Shown here one piece after another: positions 37,316 through 46,534 of a DNA stretch of 64,000 bases. The DNA comes from Cutibacterium porci (GTDB lineage Bacteria; Actinomycetota; Actinomycetes; Propionibacteriales; Propionibacteriaceae), in assembly GCF_009696315.1 (NCBI RefSeq), contig NZ_VUMG01000002.1, positions 248,001-312,000 of the forward strand, read 5' to 3'. Positions within the stretch are counted from its first letter, which is position 1. Each line of letters opens with the position of its first letter. The position numbers and the translations under genes are program-made. The notes under the pieces were generated by a model. That model did no database searches. It was not told the origin of the DNA and saw nothing but the letters and a program-made list of their open reading frames with translations.

Positions 37316-40300
37316 ATGGACGCACACATCGGCAATGCGATCCCACTGGATGCGCGAGACCTTCGGATGGGTCTCGACGTCGGATCGACGACGATTAAGG
37401 CAGTTATCCTTGACGCCAACGAGACCATCCTGTTCGAGGATTACAGACGTCACCACGCCGATATCACCGGCGCCATGGCATCTCTGCTCGACGATGCTTC
37501 CAACTCCCTTCCGGGAGCCAAGGTCCGCGCGACCGTCACCGGGTCGGCAGGACTCGGCACCGCAGAGGCGTTAGGTCTTACCTTCATACAGGAGGTTATG
37601 GCCGAGACAGCGGCCGTCCAGCACTGGAATCCCGACGCCGACGTGCTTCTCGAACTCGGTGGCGAGGACGCAAAAATCACGTACCTCAAACCTGTCCCTG
37701 AGCAGCGTATGAACGGCTCATGCGCCGGTGGCACCGGCGCCTTCATCGACCAGATGGCTACTCTGCTGCACACCGACGCTCCCGGTCTCAACGACTTAGC
37801 ATCGCGGGCCAAGACAATCCACCCCATCGCGTCACGCTGTGGCGTTTTCGCCAAGTCAGATCTTCAACCCCTCATCAACGAAGGAGCCCGTCACGAGGAC
37901 CTGGCCGCCTCGGTGCTACAGGCTGTTGCCACTCAATGCATTGCTGGCCTGGCGTGCGGTCGTCCAATTCGGGGAAAGGTTATTTTCCTTGGTGGCCCGC
38001 TTCACTTCATGCCAAGCTTACGAGAAGCGTTTTCGCGTGTCCTTGACGGCAAGGTTGACGAATACATTACCCCGGACCGCGCTCAGCTATATGTGGCTAT
38101 GGGAGCGGCTCTGACGTCGACATCTGAACCAGTAGATCTCGCGGAAACCACGAAGCGGTCTCGGCACGCCCGTACTCGCAACGGGATTTCCCAATCCATG
38201 CCTCCGCTATTCCGTGATGAACAGGAATTGACTGATTTCACTCAGCGTCATTCTCAAGCCAAATTGCCGCAGCTACCGCTGCACGATGCTCGCGGGAATC
38301 TTTTCCTGGGTATTGACGCCGGATCAACGACAATCAAATCCGTCCTCATCGACGAGTCCCTCAACATCGTGTCTTCCCACTACGCATCCAATGAGGGAGA
38401 TCCGGTCAGCGCAGCAGTGCAGATCCTCGCTGACCTTTACGACACCATGCCAGCAGAAGCGACCATTGCTCGCACGTGTACAACTGGGTACGGCGAGGGG
38501 CTCGTCAAGGCCGCGCTAGGAGCCGACGACGGCGAAGTCGAGACCATGGCCCATTATCGAGCGGCCGATCACCTACTCCCCGGAGTCACGGCGATCATCG
38601 ACATTGGTGGCCAAGACATGAAGTACCTGCGCGTCGCCGATCAGATCATTGACTCAATCTCTGTCAATGAAGCATGCTCGTCAGGATGTGGATCCTTTTT
38701 ACAGACCTTCGCTGCAGGCATGGATACCGATATAGAATCATTCGCATCCATGAGCCTGACTGCTGAGCATCCGGTCGATCTCGGCAGCCGCTGCACTGTC
38801 TTTATGAATTCATCAGTTAAGCAGGCACAAAAGGAAGGTGCCTCCCCTGCTGATATTGCTGCAGGATTGTCTTATTCGGTGGTTCGTAATGCCTTATACA
38901 AAGTCATCAAACTCACCGATCCCGAACAGCTGGGAGACAAGGTTGTCGTCCAAGGAGGAACGTTCCTCAATGACGCCGTATTACGGGCCTTCGAAAAGCT
39001 CACTGGACGCGAGGTTGTCCGTCCAGCTCAAGCTGGTCTTATGGGGGCCTATGGAGCCGCTTTGACAGCTCATGCCCGATTCCATGCCGGAGAGCCCTCC
39101 ACCTCCGACGGCTTACGAGAGCGCGCAGAACTCGACGGTTTCGCTGTCGAAACTCATCGCGACGATTGCACCTTGTGCCAAAACCACTGCCAGCGCACCA
39201 TAGCCACCTTCTCTGACGGTCGGGTGTTTGTCTCTGGCAACCGTTGTGACCGTGGTGCCGAAGTCAATAACCGCAAAATGGCCAAAGCTCCGAAGTCTGA
39301 ACTGCCCAATGTGTTTGAAGCCAAGTACAAGAGGCTCTTTGGCTACCGTCGCTTGACAGCGAAGAAGGCATTCCGCGGGGACTTGGGCCTACCCCGCGCA
39401 TTGAATATGTACGAAAACTACCCGTTCTGGTTCACGACGTTGTCGGCTCTGGGCTACCGTGTCATGATTTCAGGACGGTCCTCTCATGCTCTGTTTGAAA
39501 AGGGCATGGAATCAATTGCTAGCGAGAATATTTGCTACCCAGCCAAACTCAATAACGGTCATATTGAGGACCTTGTTGAGCGTGGCGTCAAACGGATTTT
39601 CGATCCCTGTATCCGCTTTGAGCAGGTCAGTGTGGCCGATGCTGACGCGCACTTCAACTGCCCGGTAGTTGCCTCGTACCCGGAGGTCATTAGGGCCAAC
39701 GTTGAAAGTCTCCGCGACAAGAACGTCGAACTCATTTCTCCCTTCCTGTCACTAGCCGACCCTGCCAAGCTAGCTGAGAGACTGGCCGAGATTTTCTCTG
39801 ACGATGGCGTCACCGTTGATGAAGCCCGCCAAGCAATTGCCAAAGGGCTTGCGGAGGATAAGGCCTTTCATGAAGATATCCGGAAGATGGGCGAAGATGC
39901 TTTGGCGTATATGGCCGAGCATAACGTCCCCGGAATCGTCCTGGCGGGCCGTCCGTACCACGTCGATCCAGAGGTCCATCACGGGATTCCAGAGATGGTG
40001 AACTCCTTGGGAATGGCAGTACTTACCGAGGACTCAGTAGCCCATCTGGGAGCTGACTTGTTGAAGCGTCCGCTGCGCGTGCGTGACCAATGGATGTTCC
40101 ACTCCAGGCTCTACCAAGCTGCCGCTTTCGTCGGTTCCCGACCTGACCTCGAGTTGGTTCAACTGAATTCATTCGGCTGTGGCCTCGACGCTATTACGAC
40201 CGACCAGGTGCGCGAGATCCTGGCTGCCCGAGACCGGATTTACACCACCCTCAAAATTGATGAGGTCTCTAATTTAGGTGCCGCGCGTATCCGCATGCGC

Positions 40301-41743
40301 TCACTACAAGCCGTCGCGAAGGAAAGGGCCCGCCATAACCGTAAACTGGTCGCCCATCAGCTATCCGATGACCGGGTACCTTTCACTAAGGAGATGAAAG
40401 CTACCCACACCATTCTGGTCCCCCAGTTGGCCCCGTATCAGACGTCCATTGCTGAGGCTGCTCTTCGAGCGTCTGGCTATCAGGTTGAGGTGCTGAAACA
40501 AGCCTCCCGCCAGAACATTGATTACGGTCTGTCGATCGTCAACAATGACGCCTGCTTCCCCGCCATTGTTGTCATAGGACAGCTCGTGTCGGCGTTGAAG
40601 TCTGGCAAGTATGACCTTGATCACACCACTCTGTTTCTTACCCAGACCGGTGGCATGTGCCGGGCCACTAACTACATCGGTTTACTTCGCAAGGCTCTTA
40701 AGGACGTCGGCTTCGGCAATATCCCAGTCATAGCGGCATCCCTGCAAGGCGTCGAGGACAACCCAGGATTCTCTCTGACTGCTCCCCTCATTCACCGCAT
40801 GGTGCAGGCCATTACGATCGGCGACTTGTTGCAGAAGGTACATCTTCGTACCCGTCCATACGAGGCAGTTCCGGGATCGGCCGACGCCCTCATGCACCGC
40901 TGGACGACTATTGCTCGCGAGCATTTCTTAGACAATGGTCATTCCGCAACGTGGGGACGCCGCACGACGTACAAGACCATGATCAACGCCATCGTCAACG
41001 ATTTCGAACATCTTGATATGATCCACGGGCCACGAAAGCCGCGTGTCGGTGTGCTCGGTGAAATCTTGGTGCAGTTCCATCCCGATGCTAATAACCACAT
41101 TGTTGAGACCATTGAGTCTGAAGGCTGTGAAGCCGTCCTGCCAGGCCTCATGTGGTTTGTGTATAACTGCTTGTCTGCTGGCGATTACAACTACAAGACA
41201 TTCGGCACCGACAAGTGGAGCCGCCACGTTAAGAAGGCTTTCCGGAGTCTGCTCATGCAGTACCAGAAACCCGTCACTGCAGCATTGCGCAAGTCCACGC
41301 GGTTTGAGGTCCCCACCCCGATTACCACACTCATGGAGGATGCCCAACGCATCGTCCAGCTCGGTAACCAGGCCGGTGAGGGCTGGTACCTCGTCGGTGA
41401 GATGGTCGACATGATCCGTGAAGGAGTACCCAATATCGCTGTTGTGCAGCCATTTGCGTGTCTACCAAACCACGTCACCGGGCGTGGCATCTTCCGCGAG
41501 ATCCGCCGTCAATTCCCACAGGCCAACGTAGTGTCGGTCGATTATGACCCAGGGGCTTCCCAAGTCAACCAGCTCAACCGCATTAAATTGATGGCTGCCA
41601 CCGCGCGCGATCGCAATGTTGCTGAGGAGCTTGAGGCCCACCAGGCAGTGCGCCCGGAACCTGAAGACGAGATCCCAACCTCTCCCCAGACGGCCTCACG
41701 CCCAGATCTGACGCCAGTTATGGAGCTGTCTGTGCACTCGTGA
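37316..41743 (+). CDS. Tandem acyl-CoA dehydratase activase (BadF/BadG/BcrA/BcrD ATPase x2 + DUF2229), 1,475 residues
   Basis: There are two ASKHA ATPase domains in tandem: GLDVGSTTIKAVILD near residue 19 and GIDAGSTTIKSVLID near 333. Each has the cysteines expected for the activase [4Fe-4S] cluster (CAGGTGAF near 136 and SRCGVF near 175; CSSGCGSF near 453-457 and SRCTVF near 492). A CTLCQNHC cluster near 618, a DUF2229 region (about 670-960) and a C-terminal domain with NDACFPA and GGMCRATNY complete it. Activases of 2-hydroxyacyl-CoA dehydratases pass an ATP-driven electron to the dehydratase. No separate dehydratase subunits are nearby, so the C-terminal half may act itself. The long fused form is known in anaerobes. 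It is divergent from a TetR gene. Confidence 0.88.
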   Translation: MDAHIGNAIPLDARDLRMGLDVGSTTIKAVILDANETILFEDYRRHHADITGAMASLLDDASNSLPGAKVRATVTGSAGLGTAEALGLTFIQEVMAETAAVQHWNPDADVLLELGGEDAKITYLKPVPEQRMNGSCAGGTGAFIDQMATLLHTDAPGLNDLASRAKTIHPIASRCGVFAKSDLQPLINEGARHEDLAASVLQAVATQCIAGLACGRPIRGKVIFLGGPLHFMPSLREAFSRVLDGKVDEYITPDRAQLYVAMGAALTSTSEPVDLAETTKRSRHARTRNGISQSMPPLFRDEQELTDFTQRHSQAKLPQLPLHDARGNLFLGIDAGSTTIKSVLIDESLNIVSSHYASNEGDPVSAAVQILADLYDTMPAEATIARTCTTGYGEGLVKAALGADDGEVETMAHYRAADHLLPGVTAIIDIGGQDMKYLRVADQIIDSISVNEACSSGCGSFLQTFAAGMDTDIESFASMSLTAEHPVDLGSRCTVFMNSSVKQAQKEGASPADIAAGLSYSVVRNALYKVIKLTDPEQLGDKVVVQGGTFLNDAVLRAFEKLTGREVVRPAQAGLMGAYGAALTAHARFHAGEPSTSDGLRERAELDGFAVETHRDDCTLCQNHCQRTIATFSDGRVFVSGNRCDRGAEVNNRKMAKAPKSELPNVFEAKYKRLFGYRRLTAKKAFRGDLGLPRALNMYENYPFWFTTLSALGYRVMISGRSSHALFEKGMESIASENICYPAKLNNGHIEDLVERGVKRIFDPCIRFEQVSVADADAHFNCPVVASYPEVIRANVESLRDKNVELISPFLSLADPAKLAERLAEIFSDDGVTVDEARQAIAKGLAEDKAFHEDIRKMGEDALAYMAEHNVPGIVLAGRPYHVDPEVHHGIPEMVNSLGMAVLTEDSVAHLGADLLKRPLRVRDQWMFHSRLYQAAAFVGSRPDLELVQLNSFGCGLDAITTDQVREILAARDRIYTTLKIDEVSNLGAARIRMRSLQAVAKERARHNRKLVAHQLSDDRVPFTKEMKATHTILVPQLAPYQTSIAEAALRASGYQVEVLKQASRQNIDYGLSIVNNDACFPAIVVIGQLVSALKSGKYDLDHTTLFLTQTGGMCRATNYIGLLRKALKDVGFGNIPVIAASLQGVEDNPGFSLTAPLIHRMVQAITIGDLLQKVHLRTRPYEAVPGSADALMHRWTTIAREHFLDNGHSATWGRRTTYKTMINAIVNDFEHLDMIHGPRKPRVGVLGEILVQFHPDANNHIVETIESEGCEAVLPGLMWFVYNCLSAGDYNYKTFGTDKWSRHVKKAFRSLLMQYQKPVTAALRKSTRFEVPTPITTLMEDAQRIVQLGNQAGEGWYLVGEMVDMIREGVPNIAVVQPFACLPNHVTGRGIFREIRRQFPQANVVSVDYDPGASQVNQLNRIKLMAATARDRNVAEELEAHQAVRPEPEDEIPTSPQTASRPDLTPVMELSVHS

Positions 41744-41763
41744 AGGCCTTGTGAGGCGGTGAT

Positions 41764-42330
41764 ATGGTCACCGTCATGAGACTGGTTGGCACGCGTCCGA
41801 TTCAGACCGATCGGCTAGCGCTGCGACGATGGTCAGTTGACGATGCCCAGCAGATGTACGACAACTGGGCTAGTGACCCCGAGGTCACGCGATTTGTGAC
41901 CTGGCCGCCACATCCCAATATCGATGCCACCCGTTCTCTGCTCACCGGCTGGGTACATGACTACGATCGTCCATCCACGTTCAACTGGGCAGTGTGGCTA
42001 GGAGATGTCATCATCGGACAGACCGCTGTGGTCAATCTTGAGACGGAAGTCGACCTCGCCGAAGTGGGTTACTGCTTTGGCTCGCGGTGGTGGAATCATG
42101 GTTACGCGACCGAAACCCTCAAAGCTGTGATGGCGTACTTGTTCGATGCCGCTGACGTCAACAAAGTTGAGGCTAGGCATGATCCTGCCAACATAGCCTC
42201 AGGCAAAGTGATGGAGAAGGCAGGAATGGTTCCTGAGGGGTTGCGGCGAGCGTGCATCGTCGGCTCGACCGGTCCGCGGGATGCGCAGTATCACGGTCTA
42301 CTGCGTAGCCAGTGGAGAGACCGCCGATGA
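41764..42330 (+). CDS. GNAT N-acetyltransferase, RimJ/RimL type
   Basis: 188 residues. QTDRLALRRWSVDDA at the start, EVGYCFGSRWWNHGYATETL with the acetyl-CoA loop, and VEARHDPANIASGKVMEKAGMVPEGLRR match the acetyltransferase_3 (RimJ/RimL-like) group, which acetylates N-termini or small molecules. The substrate is not predictable. GAGG lies 7 bases before the ATG. It begins 20 bases after the activase stop and overlaps the next gene by 4 bases (ATGA), so it may be co-transcribed with both. Confidence 0.88.
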   Translation: MVTVMRLVGTRPIQTDRLALRRWSVDDAQQMYDNWASDPEVTRFVTWPPHPNIDATRSLLTGWVHDYDRPSTFNWAVWLGDVIIGQTAVVNLETEVDLAEVGYCFGSRWWNHGYATETLKAVMAYLFDAADVNKVEARHDPANIASGKVMEKAGMVPEGLRRACIVGSTGPRDAQYHGLLRSQWRDRR

Positions 42331-43016
42331 CTGGTCGTCGTCGCGAGATCAGGTTCCGACGTTGGCGCTCTGCTTTCCTCATCCTCGCATCCCTCGCCTC
42401 ACTTACCTGGGCCTTCGCCGGAATAATCAACCCGGCAATGAGTCAATTGCATGCATTTGTCTCTGAGTATTCTGCGCGTGATCAACCGTGGCGTTATCTA
42501 TTCCAGATCACCGATATCGTCATGGGAGTGTCACTGGGTGTGGCGGGTGTGTCGACCTTGGCGTGGGTTCGGCAACGTCGCCCCCAGCGACAGGGATGGT
42601 CAGGAATCGGCTTCGTCGCAGGAGGGTTCTTCAGCATTCTTGATGCCCTTATCACGATGGACTGCTCCCCTACACGTTCTCCCGCGTGCCTGGCCGCAGA
42701 GAATGCCGGAGACGTCAGCGTAAGCCACATCATCCACATTGGGACCTCGACCATTGTCGTCATCGGGTTCGCGTTGCCGATCCTGTTGCTCAACTCGACC
42801 ATGACGAGGTTCCGCGGCATCGGTCTAGTCGTCGCGTGGGCGTGGGTGTTCTTTACTCTTTTCAACGGCATCGGTGCCGTGGGGTGGCTCGACGGCACCC
42901 CTGTCGACTACACGGGACTCTGGCAACGATTCAGCTTGGGTCTAGGAACGTTGTGGTGGCTTATTTTGGCTGCTGACGACATCGTCGCTGTACGCCAGGC
43001 ACGCACATCCGCCTGA
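42327..43016 (+). CDS. DUF998-like integral membrane protein
   Basis: 229 residues from the ATG at 42327 that overlaps the GNAT stop; GGAGAG lies about 8 bases upstream. About six transmembrane helices are visible, starting with AFLILASLASLTWAFAGIIN after a basic RRREIRFRRWR head (cytoplasmic N-terminus). A loop with DCSPTRSPACLAAE has two Cys that could form a disulfide outside the cell, and HIIHIGTS follows. The pattern fits the DUF998 family, of unknown function. It is last in its operon and ends at a hairpin. Confidence 0.65.
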   Translation: MTGRRREIRFRRWRSAFLILASLASLTWAFAGIINPAMSQLHAFVSEYSARDQPWRYLFQITDIVMGVSLGVAGVSTLAWVRQRRPQRQGWSGIGFVAGGFFSILDALITMDCSPTRSPACLAAENAGDVSVSHIIHIGTSTIVVIGFALPILLLNSTMTRFRGIGLVVAWAWVFFTLFNGIGAVGWLDGTPVDYTGLWQRFSLGLGTLWWLILAADDIVAVRQARTSA

Positions 43017-43024
43017 GCACTGGC

Positions 43025-43058
43025 GGTGGGGCTCTCATATCGTGCTGAGAACCCCACC
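43025..43058. terminator. Bidirectional terminator-like hairpin
   Basis: GGTGGGGCTCTCA (43025-43037) pairs with TGAGAACCCCACC (43046-43058) with one mismatch and an 8-base loop. It separates the convergent DUF998 and hisS genes. Confidence 0.75.
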
Positions 43059-43066
43059 ATCCACGA

Positions 43067-44431
43067 TCACCAGGTGCCAATCACACCGGGACGCAGATCC
43101 TCAGCAGGCGGATTCCACGAGGCCGCATCAGCCTCAATCTGGTCGCCAGACCGAATATCTTTGACGGTGTCAATATCTCGGTGGTCAGCATGTTCGACAC
43201 CGGGGAACCACACATACGGGATGCCTCGACGATCGGCGTGCTTGATCTGCTTTCCAAATTTATCGGCTTTAGGAGCCACCTCGCATGGTATGCCGCGAGA
43301 GCGCAACGTCTGGGCAATGGACTCAGACGTTCCGCGATCTTGTTCAGTATTAACGGCAACCAGAACGGCCGAAGGCACCGAACGCGATGAGGACAGCTCG
43401 CCACGCGACAGGATCGGTGCCAGCAACCGGGTCAAGCCCAATGAAATACCGACCCCCGGATACACATGCTTACCGTCGGACGCGAGCGACTCATACCGAC
43501 CCCCCGAGCACACCGAGCCCATCGACTCATGACCAGTGAGTTCAGTCTCGTACACGGTACCGGTGTAGTAGTCCAACCCCCGGGCAATCTTGAGATTAGC
43601 GACCATACGGCCCGGAACCGCCTTGTTAACGGCAGTGACTACCCGGTTGAGGCAGTCCAGTCCTTCTTCGAGCATGTCATTGGTGACGCCCAAGTCACGG
43701 ACCTTTGCAATAAAGGAGTCGTCAGCCGACTGAATAGAGGCCAATGCGACACATTTGTTAGCAACATCATCAGAAAGACTCAACTCATCGACAAGCAGGT
43801 CGCGGACGGCGTCCGGGCCAATTTTGTCATACTTATCGACCCGCTGAAGCACCGCCATCGGATTCTCAATACCCAACCCGCGATAAAACCCCTCGGAAAG
43901 TTTGCGGTTATTGACGTGCATAGTGACGGTCGGGAACCCCAATTCAGTGTGCAGTCGCTCAAGGGCCGACAACATCACGAGCGGAGTTTCGACGTCATGG
44001 TGCTCGGCGAGAGTTTGATCGCCAACGATGTCGATGTCAGCCTGGGTGAATTCGCGGTAGCGGCCCTCTTGCGGACGCTCGCCGCGCCACACCTTTTGAA
44101 TCTGGTAGCGGCGAAATGGGAACTGCAGATGTCCAGCATTCTCAAGCACGTAACGTGCAAAGGGGACGGTCAAGTCGAAATGTAGGCCCAGTCGATCCTT
44201 CTCGGAACGAGAGTCGTGCGGATCGGCGTGCAACCGGTCGACGACGTAAACTTCTTTGTCGATCTCTCCCTTGCGCGTCAACTGTGTCATGGGCTCCACC
44301 GCGCGAGTATGAATCGGTGCAAAACCATGTAGCTCGAAGGTCTCCTCAAGAATCCGAGTCACATGGTTCTCCACCATTTGTCCTGAGGGCAGGAATTCGG
44401 GAAAACCGGACAAGGGCTTGAGACGGGCCAT
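43067..44431 (-). CDS. hisS: Histidyl-tRNA synthetase
   Basis: 454 residues from the ATG at 44431 (MARLKPLSGFPEFLP), with AAGGA 6-7 bases upstream; 13 more in-frame residues lack support. Class II motif 2 is FRRYQIQKVWRGERPQEGRYREFTQ (in part FRRYQIQKVWRGERPQ), and the histidine-A type motif LDYYTGTVYE and a C-terminal anticodon-binding domain (SAVLVAVN... GIPCEVAP) follow. The protein is complete. It follows the metallo-hydrolase gene, as hisS-gloB do in mycobacteria. Confidence 0.95.
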   Translation of the reverse strand: MARLKPLSGFPEFLPSGQMVENHVTRILEETFELHGFAPIHTRAVEPMTQLTRKGEIDKEVYVVDRLHADPHDSRSEKDRLGLHFDLTVPFARYVLENAGHLQFPFRRYQIQKVWRGERPQEGRYREFTQADIDIVGDQTLAEHHDVETPLVMLSALERLHTELGFPTVTMHVNNRKLSEGFYRGLGIENPMAVLQRVDKYDKIGPDAVRDLLVDELSLSDDVANKCVALASIQSADDSFIAKVRDLGVTNDMLEEGLDCLNRVVTAVNKAVPGRMVANLKIARGLDYYTGTVYETELTGHESMGSVCSGGRYESLASDGKHVYPGVGISLGLTRLLAPILSRGELSSSRSVPSAVLVAVNTEQDRGTSESIAQTLRSRGIPCEVAPKADKFGKQIKHADRRGIPYVWFPGVEHADHRDIDTVKDIRSGDQIEADAASWNPPAEDLRPGVIGTW

Positions 44432-44459
44432 GAGGAATCCTTCGAAAAGTTGGGTGTAA

Positions 44460-44477
44460 CTGCGGGTCACCCCGCAG
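44460..44477 (-). terminator. Hairpin between the metallo-hydrolase gene and hisS
   Basis: CTGCGGG (44460-44466) pairs with CCCGCAG (44471-44477) across 4 bases. Read on the minus strand it is followed after about 12 bases by TTTT, so it may partly terminate or attenuate transcription before hisS. Confidence 0.45.
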
Positions 44478-44529
44478 GCCTTATTGTGCCAGGCCGGTGA
44501 CGATCGGGCTCTTGGCGGCGCGACACATT

Positions 44530-45222
44530 CTAGTGGCGGTTCAAGAACGGATTGGTTGAGCGTTCATGGGCCATCGTCGTTGGCCCACCATGCCCAGGCA
44601 ATATATGGGTGGCGTCGTCTAAAGGCCACACGACATCGGCAAGACTGCGCGACATCTGAGCCGGGTCTCCACCTGGCATATCCGTGCGTCCGATAGATCC
44701 AGCAAACACGACATCTCCAGACATGACGATGGGACCGTTCTCGGCATCAATCACGCGAATCATGGAGCAGCCGGGCGTATGGCCTGGGGCGTGCAGAAAC
44801 TCCAGGTCAATGTCGGCGAAGCAGTGATGGGAGAACGGTTCGACGTCGATAACGTCGTCTGGCTCACGCAAGGTCGTCGATCCATACCATTGTTCAATGA
44901 GCGGACGCGCGAAGTCGGCGAGTCCAGCCATGGGGTCGCTAAGGAGATGGCGATCGTCGCGAGGGCACAGTACCGGAATGCGGTACTCGTCTGAGACCTG
45001 CCGCGCAGATCCAACATGGTCGATGTGACCATGAGTCGCAGCAACCGCCACCGGAGCAAGATGATGGGTCTTTAGCGCGTTTCCAAGGAATTCCTCAGCC
45101 CCCATGCCAGGGTCAACGATGACGCACTCCGAGCCCTCCTCGCGCGCTAGGAGGTAGCAATTGGCCTGAAAAGGGCCCGTAATAAACGACGCAATGAACA
45201 CGTTTGCCACTTTATCGGGCAA
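44530..45222 (-). CDS. Glyoxalase II-like metallo-beta-lactamase-fold hydrolase
   Basis: 230 residues from a TTG at 45222; a GTG at 45210 or 45201 is also possible because no clear ribosome site is seen. The zinc motif THGHIDH lies near 63-69, with GHTPGCS, SGDVVF and LPGHGGPTT giving the remaining metal ligands. This is the YcbL/GloB-like family that hydrolyses thioesters such as S-lactoylglutathione; actinobacteria use other thiols, so the substrate is uncertain. It is divergent from the DUF349 gene with about 10 bases between starts, and upstream of hisS. Confidence 0.88.
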   Translation of the reverse strand: MPDKVANVFIASFITGPFQANCYLLAREEGSECVIVDPGMGAEEFLGNALKTHHLAPVAVAATHGHIDHVGSARQVSDEYRIPVLCPRDDRHLLSDPMAGLADFARPLIEQWYGSTTLREPDDVIDVEPFSHHCFADIDLEFLHAPGHTPGCSMIRVIDAENGPIVMSGDVVFAGSIGRTDMPGGDPAQMSRSLADVVWPLDDATHILPGHGGPTTMAHERSTNPFLNRH

Positions 45223-45232
45223 GATGGGGCGT

Positions 45233-46477
45233 ATGAGTCACGCACAAGCTCCGCAGTCCTTCGGCCGCGTCGATCAAGACGGCACCGTTTACGTCCGAAC
45301 TAGCGACGGGGAGAGGTCTGTCGGCCAGGTGCCGGACTCCACTAGCGAGGAAGCCCTTGAATTCTTCGTGCGCCGCTATCACGCCCTCGAGACCGAGGTG
45401 TCGTTGCTGGAATCACGAGTGACCTCGGGCACTGCCTCGCCAGAGGAGGCACGGTCTGCCGCCAGTAAGCTCGTTACATCCATTCGAGAGGCCAATGCCG
45501 TTGGCGACCTGGAATCTCTTGCAGCCCGGGTAGAGGCGCTGAGCCCCACTATTGATGCCAAAGCCGAGACCCGCCGAGAGGAGCGAGCTGAAGCAAAGGC
45601 CCGTGCCAAGGCGGCCAAAGAGGAAATGGTCGCTCAAGCAGAAGCCATTGCTGCTGGCAACGACTGGCGTGGTGGCACGGGAAAATTCCGTGATCTGCTA
45701 GAGCAGTGGCGTCGTCTCCCCCGAATTGACAAGACCACTGACGACGAGCTGTGGCACCGCTTTTCTGGGGCTCGCACCGCGTTCACCCGCCGCCGCAAGC
45801 AGCACATCGCTGAGCAAAACCACGTGCGAGAGCGCGCTCGCGCTATCAAGGAACAAATCATCGAAGAGGCTCGTCCACTCGCTGAGTCGACGGCCTGGGG
45901 GGAAACCTCTCGCCAATTCCGCGACCTCATGAATCGGTGGAAGGCAGCCGGACCTGCTCCCCGCGATGTCGATGACAAGCTATGGAAGGAGTTCCGCGCC
46001 ATTCAGGACACCTTCTTTGGTGCTCGCACCGCCGCTCAGAGCCAACAGGACGAGGAATACCGCGGTAACCAGCAGGTTAAAGAGCAGCTCCTTGATGAGG
46101 CAGAAAAAGACATCCTTCCCGTCACAGACATTGAACAGGCCAAGGCTAAGCTTCGTGCCTTCCTTGAAAAATTCAACGAGGTTGGACGAGTTCCTCGCGA
46201 CGCCATGAAGCGTATTGACGCGCGCGTCCGTGACCTGGAACATCACGTCCATTCCGCTGAGGAAGCCGAGTGGAAGCGCACCGATCCGCAGGCTCGCGAA
46301 CGTGCCCGCGCCACCGTCGACATGTTCAGCGCCCAGATCAGCAAGCTTAACGCTCAAGCTGAAAAGGCTGAGGCTGCCGGTCGCACCAAGGACGCCGAGA
46401 AGGCTCGCGAATCAATTAAGACCTACCAGGCCTGGCTCGACGAAGCCCAGAAAGCGCTCGACGAATTCAGTGCCTGA
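45233..46477 (+). CDS. DUF349 repeat protein
   Basis: 414 residues from the ATG at 45233 (MSHAQAPQSFGRVDQDG); ATGs at 45224 and 45194 are alternatives. After FGRVDQDGTVYVRTSDGER, typical of actinobacterial members, the protein is a long helical rod with three DUF349 repeats: WRGGTGKFRDLLEQWRRL, WGETSRQFRDLMNRWKAA and a weaker AKLRAFLEKFNEVGRVP. It is very rich in Ala, Arg, Glu and Lys (coiled coil). The function is unknown; proteobacterial YccS/RibA-like links are not established here. It occupies the gap between gloB-like and relA genes, where mycobacteria have ppiB. Confidence 0.9.
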   Translation: MSHAQAPQSFGRVDQDGTVYVRTSDGERSVGQVPDSTSEEALEFFVRRYHALETEVSLLESRVTSGTASPEEARSAASKLVTSIREANAVGDLESLAARVEALSPTIDAKAETRREERAEAKARAKAAKEEMVAQAEAIAAGNDWRGGTGKFRDLLEQWRRLPRIDKTTDDELWHRFSGARTAFTRRRKQHIAEQNHVRERARAIKEQIIEEARPLAESTAWGETSRQFRDLMNRWKAAGPAPRDVDDKLWKEFRAIQDTFFGARTAAQSQQDEEYRGNQQVKEQLLDEAEKDILPVTDIEQAKAKLRAFLEKFNEVGRVPRDAMKRIDARVRDLEHHVHSAEEAEWKRTDPQARERARATVDMFSAQISKLNAQAEKAEAAGRTKDAEKARESIKTYQAWLDEAQKALDEFSA

Positions 46478-46483
46478 TCATGG

Positions 46484-46520
46484 CCAACGGCCCCGGAACT
46501 GTCAGTTCCGGGGCCGTTGG
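46484..46520. terminator. Very strong bidirectional terminator-like hairpin
   Basis: A perfect 17-base-pair stem (46484-46500 with 46504-46520) with a 3-base loop lies between the convergent DUF349 and relA genes. There is no U-tract on either side. Confidence 0.85.
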
Positions 46521-46534
46521 TGCATCTGGGGTCG

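Noticed and set aside
43466-44185. Plus-strand open frame of 239 codons
   Set aside because: It is antisense to hisS.
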